The position numbers were made by a program, and so were the translations under genes. The notes beneath the pieces were generated by a model. That model made no database searches. It saw only the letters and a program-made list of their open reading frames with translations, and was not told where the DNA came from. DNA of 64,000 bases from Nonomuraea jabiensis (GTDB lineage: Bacteria; Actinomycetota; Actinomycetes; Streptosporangiales; Streptosporangiaceae): contig NZ_JACHMB010000001.1 in NCBI RefSeq assembly GCF_014204795.1, positions 8,320,501 to 8,384,500 on the forward strand, read 5' to 3'. Shown here in pieces: positions 58,891 through 64,000 of this stretch (its first letter is position 1; every line of letters begins with the position of its first letter).

Positions 58891-59781
58891 ATGATTGCTT
58901 TGGTGGCGGGAGCGACCCGCGGAACAGGACGGGGCATCGCGGTCGCGCTGGGTGCGGCGGGCGCGACGGTCTACTGCACGGGCAGGAGCACGCGCGAGCG
59001 GCGCTCGGAGATCAACCGGCCGGAGACCATCGAGGAGACGGCGGAGCTGGTGACCGCGGCCGGCGGCACGGGCATCGCGGTCCAGGTCGACCACCTGGAC
59101 CCCGGCCAGGTGGAGGCGCTGGCCGAGCGGGTGGAGCGCGAGCAGGGCAGGCTCGACGTGCTGGTCAACGACGTGTGGGGCAGCGACCACCTCTGGGAGT
59201 GGGACACCCCGGTCTGGAAGCACGACATGGACAAGGGCTTGCGGCTGCTGCGGCTGGCGGTGGACACGCACATCATCAGCAGCCGCCACATGCTCCCGCT
59301 GCTGATCAGGAACGAGGGCGGCCTGGTCGTCGAGGTCACCGACGGCACCTGGGCCTTCAACGAGACCCGCTACCGCGAGAACGTCTACTACGACCTGGCC
59401 AAGGTCTCGGTCAACCGGCTGGCCTTCGCCTGGTCGCGCGAGCTGCGCCCGTACGGGGGGACCGCGGTGGCGGTGACGCCGGGGTTCCTGCGCTCGGAGG
59501 CCATGCTCGACAACTTCGGCGTCACCGAGGACAACTGGCGCGAGGCGAAGGTGGACGTCACCTGGATGGTCTCCGAGACCCCCGCGTACGTCGGCCGGGG
59601 CGTGGCCGCCCTCGCCACCGACCCCGACCGGCAGCGCTGGTCCGGCAGGTCGGTCTCCAGCGAGGACCTGGCCGTCGCGTACGGCTTCACGGACGTGGAC
59701 GGCAGCCGCCCGCGGGTGTGGAGCTTCATCACGGAGGTACGGGAGCCGGGCAAGGACACCGACCCGGCGGAATACCGCTGA
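58891..59781 (+). CDS. short-chain dehydrogenase/reductase
   Basis: A 296-residue SDR: GATRGTGRGIAVAL is the TGxxxGxG-type cofactor site and YYDLAKVSVNRLAF the YxxxK pair; VLVNDVWG replaces the NNAG motif. ATG 58891 starts at the Rossmann strand; the upstream ATG 58861 adds ten unlikely residues. The substrate is unknown. The odd VND in place of NNAG and long C-terminal extension set it apart from classical SDRs. Confidence 0.85.
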   Translation: MIALVAGATRGTGRGIAVALGAAGATVYCTGRSTRERRSEINRPETIEETAELVTAAGGTGIAVQVDHLDPGQVEALAERVEREQGRLDVLVNDVWGSDHLWEWDTPVWKHDMDKGLRLLRLAVDTHIISSRHMLPLLIRNEGGLVVEVTDGTWAFNETRYRENVYYDLAKVSVNRLAFAWSRELRPYGGTAVAVTPGFLRSEAMLDNFGVTEDNWREAKVDVTWMVSETPAYVGRGVAALATDPDRQRWSGRSVSSEDLAVAYGFTDVDGSRPRVWSFITEVREPGKDTDPAEYR

Positions 59782-59811
59782 CGGGCCCCGCGCGCATTCC
59801 CCGGCCCTGGC

Positions 59812-60756
59812 TCAGGGCCGGTAGAGGGCCGCCATGCGGGCGGCGGCGTCGGCGACCAGCTCCCGCAGCTCGGGCGGGTCCAGCACCTCCGCCTCCGGCC
59901 CGAACCGCAGCACCTGCGAGAACGCCACCGGCACCGACTCCACCGCCAGCCGCACCGTCCCGTCCGGCCGGAGCGAGGCGAGCGCGTCGTCGAGCGCGGC
60001 CGGGTCGGCGATGTGCCGCAGCATCCGCACGCCCTGCTCGCTGAGCCGCAGCGTGACCACGTCCCGCAGCAGCGACCGGGAGAACTCCGCCGACCGCTCC
60101 GCCCAGAAGGCGGCCAGGTCGAAGGAGGGCTCCCGGTCGAACGGCTCGGCGAGCACGGACACCGCGCCGAACCGGTGCACCCGGAAGATCAGGAACCGGG
60201 TCCCGAGCCGCGCGGCCAGATACCAGGCGCCCGCCTTGAGCACCAGCCCGTAAGGCTCCAGCGTGCGCACGTTCCCCTTGTAGACGGCCGAGACGCGGCG
60301 GTCGTTCCACACGGCCCTGGCCAGCGGAGCGAGCGCCTCCGGCGGCGGGACGTCGCCGGCGAACCAGCCGGGCGCGTCCAGGTGGAAGCGCTGCGCCGCG
60401 ACGGCCGGCGCGTCCCGCAGCGCGGGGGAGAGCGCGGCGGCGGCCTTCAGCCGGGCCGTGGCCGCCACCTCCTCCAGCCCCATCTCCCGCAGCGCCGCCG
60501 GCACGCCCGACAGGAACAAAGCCTCCGCCTCGGCCCGGTCCAGCCCGGTCAGCCGCGTCCGGTAGCCGTCCAGCAGCCGGTAGCCGCCGCCCCGCCCCCG
60601 GTCGGCGTAGACGGGCACGCCCGCCTCCGACAGCGCGAGCACGTCCCGGTGCACGGTCCGCTCGGAGACCTCCAGCTCCTTGGCCAGCTCCGCCGCCGTC
60701 ATCCCGCCCCGGCCCTGCAGCAGCAGGACCAGCGACATCAACCGCGAGGCGCGCAC
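59812..60756 (-). CDS. WYL-domain (YafY-type) transcriptional regulator
   Basis: A 314-residue regulator. The N-terminal HTH is LAKELEVSERTVHRDVLAL, with GRGGGYRLL following; the central WYL domain is YKGNVRTLEPYGLVLKAGAWYLAARL; and the C-terminal extension follows. WYL domains bind nucleic acid or small ligands. It overlaps the CocE hydrolase gene by 19 bp, so it is probably co-transcribed and may control it. Confidence 0.9.
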   Translation of the reverse strand: MRASRLMSLVLLLQGRGGMTAAELAKELEVSERTVHRDVLALSEAGVPVYADRGRGGGYRLLDGYRTRLTGLDRAEAEALFLSGVPAALREMGLEEVAATARLKAAAALSPALRDAPAVAAQRFHLDAPGWFAGDVPPPEALAPLARAVWNDRRVSAVYKGNVRTLEPYGLVLKAGAWYLAARLGTRFLIFRVHRFGAVSVLAEPFDREPSFDLAAFWAERSAEFSRSLLRDVVTLRLSEQGVRMLRHIADPAALDDALASLRPDGTVRLAVESVPVAFSQVLRFGPEAEVLDPPELRELVADAAARMAALYRP

Positions 60757-62324
60757 AGCGGCAGCACCACGGCGGAGGGACGGTCAGGGGAGTGGAACAC
60801 CTCGACGTCGGCGGGCACCATCGCGCCGTCGCCCCCGCCGAGGGGGTCGCCGTTGCCGGGGTTGCGGGCGATCGTCGGGTACGCCCCGGCCGCCACGTGG
60901 ACCCTGATCCGGTGGTCGCGCCCGAACCGGTGCGCGATCGGCCACAGGTCCACGGAGACCCGCCGTACCCCGTCGAGGGAGTCCGACGCCGTAAGGCGGC
61001 GCACGCCCTCGCACACGTTGAACGAGCGCCCGTCCGGGTGCACGTCGCACACCCGCACCACCACGTCCACGTACGGCGTGCTCGATCGCACGAACAGCTC
61101 GCCCCGCACCGGCCCGATCATCTCCACGTCCGACTCCAGTGCCGCCGAACTGTACACCAGCACGTCGCGCCGCTGTTCCAGCCGCCGCTGATCGCGCGGC
61201 CGGGAGTCGCCGAGCAGGACCGGCCCGCCGATCACCGGCGTCGGATGGGAGGGGTGGTAGCGGAACCGGTCGGGCGGGGCGTCCTGGGGCCCGTCCGTCC
61301 CCAGCCCGAACCCGTGCTGCAGGTGCCAGCGCTGCTCCCGCATCCCCGGCACCGGCCAGTCGGGGAAGTCGCGCCACTGCTCGGCCCCCGTCACGTACAG
61401 GCGTACGGGGTCGGGCCGCAGCCCGGAGCGGTCGCCCAGCAGGTGCGCGCGGAACCAGGCCAGCGCCTCGGCCATGGCGGGCCGCCCATGCCGGGTGTCG
61501 ATGTGGTACCAGGGCCCGATCGTCAGGTACGGCCGCCGCCCCGCGGCCCGCATCGCCGTGTAGTCCTTGAGCTGCCACGGCAGGAAGACGTCGTACCAGC
61601 CGCCCAGCATGGTGACGGCCGCGTCCACCTCGCCCACCTTCGGCGAGAAGTCACGTTTGTCCCAGTAGGGGACGTCCGGGTGGGCGTGGTGCATGAGCAG
61701 GTCCTGGTAGAACCGGAGCGGCCGCCCGGCCGAGGCCAGGTCCAGCTCGGCCACGGGGCGGCCCGACAGGACCGCCCTGCGGGTCAGCCGGGGCGCGGTC
61801 AGCACGGCGGCGCCGCCGAACCGGCGCGACATGCCGTCGGTGAGCGTGGTCCAGCTCAGCGCCGACTCCAGCGCGAACGCGCCGCCCACGTACGCCGCGT
61901 CCCTGAACTGGGAGGCGGTGATCTGCGTGGCCATGGCCTTCAGCTCGGGCCCGGCGTAGGGCGCGACGGCCCACTGCGTGTAGCCGAGGTAGGAGGGGCC
62001 GAACATCGCGAACGAGCCGCCGTACCAGGGCTGCTTGCGCAGCCAGGCGATGGTGGCCAGGCCGTCGTCGTGCTCGTCGCCGAGCGGGTCGAGCAGCCCG
62101 CCGGAGCCGAAGCCGCCACGGCAGCTCTGGATGACGACGTGGAAGCCCTGCCGCGCGAAGCCGCGGCCGAAGTACCAGCCGAACAGGCCGCGCCGGCCGT
62201 ACGGGGAGCGCATCAGGATGGCGGGGGCCCGCTCGCCTCCGGCCGGGGCGTAATGGTCGGCCAGGAGTGTCACGCCGTCGGGCATCGGAACGGGAAGATC
62301 CCGCTGGAGCCGCACGCGTCTCAT
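60738..62324 (-). CDS. CocE/NonD-family alpha/beta hydrolase (X-Pro dipeptidyl-peptidase S15-like)
   Basis: A 528-residue hydrolase. Nucleophile Ser111 in FGPSYLGYTQW, Asp245 in GGWYDVF, and His274 in WYHIDTRHG complete the triad; the C-terminal jelly-roll (PYVDVVVRVCDVHPDGRSFNV) is that of cocaine esterase/PepX relatives. Likely an esterase or acyl transferase on an ester or amide. ATG 62324. The upstream TACTAACCAGTA palindrome overlaps the promoter. Downstream WYL gene overlaps by 19 bp. Confidence 0.92.
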   Translation of the reverse strand: MRRVRLQRDLPVPMPDGVTLLADHYAPAGGERAPAILMRSPYGRRGLFGWYFGRGFARQGFHVVIQSCRGGFGSGGLLDPLGDEHDDGLATIAWLRKQPWYGGSFAMFGPSYLGYTQWAVAPYAGPELKAMATQITASQFRDAAYVGGAFALESALSWTTLTDGMSRRFGGAAVLTAPRLTRRAVLSGRPVAELDLASAGRPLRFYQDLLMHHAHPDVPYWDKRDFSPKVGEVDAAVTMLGGWYDVFLPWQLKDYTAMRAAGRRPYLTIGPWYHIDTRHGRPAMAEALAWFRAHLLGDRSGLRPDPVRLYVTGAEQWRDFPDWPVPGMREQRWHLQHGFGLGTDGPQDAPPDRFRYHPSHPTPVIGGPVLLGDSRPRDQRRLEQRRDVLVYSSAALESDVEMIGPVRGELFVRSSTPYVDVVVRVCDVHPDGRSFNVCEGVRRLTASDSLDGVRRVSVDLWPIAHRFGRDHRIRVHVAAGAYPTIARNPGNGDPLGGGDGAMVPADVEVFHSPDRPSAVVLPLCAPRG

Positions 62325-62325
62325 G

Positions 62326-62337
62326 TACTAACCAGTA
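62326..62337. promoter_or_regulatory. short palindrome before the CocE hydrolase gene
   Basis: TACTAACCAGTA, an inverted repeat with a 4-bp centre, two bases upstream of ATG 62324. Possible operator of the WYL or another regulator. Confidence 0.35.
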
Positions 62338-62342
62338 ACAGA

Positions 62343-62371
62343 TGCCCCCGGGCCGTGACAGCCCGGGGGCA
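62343..62371 (-). terminator. terminator hairpin after the secreted protein gene
   Basis: TGCCCCCGGGC (62343-62353) and GCCCGGGGGCA (62361-62371) form a perfect 11-bp stem with a 7-nt loop, 12 bp after the stop codon of the minus-strand secreted protein. Confidence 0.8.
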
Positions 62372-62382
62372 CCCGTGGGCCG

Positions 62383-64000
62383 CTACGGGGTCGCCCGGTC
62401 CGGGCGCTCCGAGATGCGGACGGCGTTCACGATCGTGGCGCCCTGCCGGGTGGCGAAGCGCACGTTGAGCTGGCCGTCGGTGACCTTCACCGTGTACTGC
62501 CTGCTCACCGCCGTGTACGTGCCCGCCTCCAGGGCCAGGTCGAGCGCCGGGATCGCCAGCTGCCCCTCGACGAGGACGTCGAAGACCCGCTTGCCCGGCT
62601 GCGTGCTCTTCAGATCGGCGAAGTCCAGCTCGACGGTGTACGTGCCGGCGGGCACGTTGTCGAAGCGGTACTCCAGCATCTTCTCCCTGGCGGTCCTGAA
62701 CAGCGCCTGGTCGGCGGTGCCCGCGATGGCCTTGGACGTGCTCGACGTGCCGGTGGAGGTGGCCACGTAGCCGTAGCTCCCCGCGGCGTACTTCTTGTCC
62801 GGCGTCCAGGTGTCACCGGCGCTGTCGACCACGTTCTTCGTGGCGCCCGTGTCGATGGCGACCTGCAGCTTCGGCACCACGACCGACACCTTGATCTCGA
62901 TGGTCGGCTGCCGGCCGCTGGCCGACCGGACCAGCAGCGTGCCGGTCTTGACCGTGCCGGGCGCGACGCCGGCGCTGGAGAGCGTGGCCTTCAGCGTCAC
63001 CTTCTGCCCCTTGGCCAGCTCGCCCGAGGCCGGCGTCGTGGCGAACCACGGCTCCGAGACCACCGTGTACGGCGTCGGCGAGCCCAGGTTCGTCAGCTCC
63101 AGCGTCCTCGTGCGGGTGGACCCGGCCGGCATCACCACGGTCAGCTCGCCCGCCGACGCGCTCACCTGGCCGGTGACCAGCGCCGTGTCGATCCGCGTCA
63201 CCGTGGCGGGCGCGACCGTGACGGCCTTGGTGAAGGTGCCGTAGTGCTCCTTGGACACCACGACGTCGTAGTCACCGGCCAGCACCTGCCCGTAGAACGA
63301 GCCGTCCTCGCCGGTCGTGAACGTGGCCACGTCGCCCACCTTGACCGTCGCCCCGGCCAGCGGCCTGCCGTCGTTGGCGTCGGTGACCGCGCCGATGACC
63401 AGGCCGTGCCGGCTGGCCGTGAACGTCAGGCCCTGCCCCGTGGACAGCACCGGCTCCTCGTAGGAGTAGAGCATGGCGTCGGTGCCGCCCGCGTTCTCGA
63501 TGCCGATGGTGGCGCTGGAGCCCTGCTCGCGCTCGCTGTCGATGTCCTTGTACCGGAAGGCGATCGAGCCGTCCTCGCCCAGCAGCGCCGAGAACGACAC
63601 CCGCAGGCCGGAGGCGTTGTAGAAGGCGGCGTTGCGCCACTCCACCACGAACGTCCGGTGCGGCGCCGTGCCCGTCACCCCGGTGTAGACCCCGGCCTGG
63701 GCGTCCATGATGAGGTCGTCCCAGTACGGGTAGACCGCGTTGTTGGGCGTGGTCGTGGTCGGCAGCCGGCCGTTGCTGCCGGTGGTGACCCGGTCGGTGG
63801 CGAACGAGACGTACCCGTTCGTGCCGATCCACGCCTTGCCGTACCCCGTGCCGTAGAAGGGCACCTGGAACGGCAGCGTCACCTGCACGGCCTCGTCGTC
63901 GCCGCTCAGCGCCAGCTTCTCGGTGCCCGCCACGTACGCCTGGGCGCCGCTCTTGCAGGTGTAGCCGAAGTTGTCGCCGCGCAGCGGCAGCTCGATGTCC
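62383..64000 (-). CDS. secreted protein, C-terminal part (S8 peptidase-type extension with malectin domain)
   Basis: The open frame continues past the window's right edge, so the N-terminus, including any signal peptide and catalytic domain, is missing; 538 codons are visible. The sequence begins DIELPLRGDNFGYTCKSG and a beta-rich module with TLPFQVPFYGTGYGKAWIGTNG follows, as in the region after the catalytic domain of actinomycete subtilisin-like proteases. Then comes a carboxypeptidase-regulatory-like repeat (GAVTDANDGRPLAGATVKVGD), an Ig-like module, and a malectin-like domain (MLEYRFDNVPAGTYTVELDFAD). Likely cell-surface or secreted and binding carbohydrate or acting as protease. Which catalytic domain precedes it is not known. 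Confidence 0.75.
   Translation of the reverse strand, partial: DIELPLRGDNFGYTCKSGAQAYVAGTEKLALSGDDEAVQVTLPFQVPFYGTGYGKAWIGTNGYVSFATDRVTTGSNGRLPTTTTPNNAVYPYWDDLIMDAQAGVYTGVTGTAPHRTFVVEWRNAAFYNASGLRVSFSALLGEDGSIAFRYKDIDSEREQGSSATIGIENAGGTDAMLYSYEEPVLSTGQGLTFTASRHGLVIGAVTDANDGRPLAGATVKVGDVATFTTGEDGSFYGQVLAGDYDVVVSKEHYGTFTKAVTVAPATVTRIDTALVTGQVSASAGELTVVMPAGSTRTRTLELTNLGSPTPYTVVSEPWFATTPASGELAKGQKVTLKATLSSAGVAPGTVKTGTLLVRSASGRQPTIEIKVSVVVPKLQVAIDTGATKNVVDSAGDTWTPDKKYAAGSYGYVATSTGTSSTSKAIAGTADQALFRTAREKMLEYRFDNVPAGTYTVELDFADLKSTQPGKRVFDVLVEGQLAIPALDLALEAGTYTAVSRQYTVKVTDGQLNVRFATRQGATIVNAVRISERPDRATP

Overview
The window is a chromosomal segment of a high-GC actinomycete. Third codon positions are almost all G or C, GTG starts and 4-bp stop/start overlaps (GTGA, ATGA) are common, and several starts carry a TANNNT -10 box only 6-8 nt upstream, as in leaderless actinobacterial transcripts. 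TTA codons are present but rare. Gene content (LAL-type LuxR regulator, NACHT protein, formylglycine-generating enzyme, DUF3311/symporter pair, WYL regulator, repeated TetR, GNAT and methyltransferase genes) fits a soil filamentous actinomycete. My guess is Streptosporangiaceae/Nonomuraea-like, but this rests on general resemblance. I see no rRNA, tRNA, insertion sequence, phage gene or CRISPR array.

Layout. 0-4 kb: end of an NAD(P)-binding SDR-like gene, an aldo/keto reductase, and a Clp/Hsp100 unfoldase without a visible ClpP-docking loop. 4-10.6 kb: a self-contained PTS operon on the minus strand (DeoR regulator, PfkB sugar-phosphate kinase, separate mannitol-type EIIC, EIIB and EIIA, a zinc polyol dehydrogenase, HPr and EI). 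10.6-20.5 kb: small metabolic and housekeeping genes (beta-lactamase-fold hydrolase, a decayed phosphotransferase, methyltransferases, tautomerase, MmcQ/YjbR, CBS protein, PLP decarboxylase with an XRE-cupin regulator, peptide deformylase, GNAT, arylamine N-acetyltransferase). 20.5-24.9 kb: a LAL regulator and a coupled pair of nucleotidyltransferases. 24.9-31.5 kb: propionyl-CoA synthetase, a NACHT-type STAND NTPase, and a two-component system. 31.6-36 kb: a membrane glycosyltransferase-like protein and three tandem paralogous membrane/coiled-coil proteins of unknown function. 36-44.9 kb: MurG-like transferase, formylglycine-generating enzyme, cytochrome P450, Ppx/GppA phosphatase, an anti-sigma-type ATPase, and a TetR/MFS efflux pair.

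45-49.6 kb holds the most interesting block: four translationally coupled minus-strand genes encoding an unknown protein, a RecB/Cas4-like Fe-S nuclease, a second unknown protein, and an SF1 (Upf1/Dna2-like) helicase. I find no name for this arrangement; it could be a DNA-repair or defence system. 49.7-64 kb: small membrane protein, TetR regulator with an ABC exporter, an ACAD10/11-like kinase plus acyl-CoA dehydrogenase with a DUF6285 partner, CPBP protease, DUF3311/sodium:solute symporter, a 1.2-kb noncoding tract with a 47-bp minisatellite, an SDR, a WYL regulator, a CocE-type hydrolase, and the C-terminal part of a secreted (probably subtilisin-like) protein with a malectin domain that runs off the window.

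All identifications come from reading motifs; no searches were run. Start codons were chosen from ribosome-binding sites, stop/start coupling and family N-termini.
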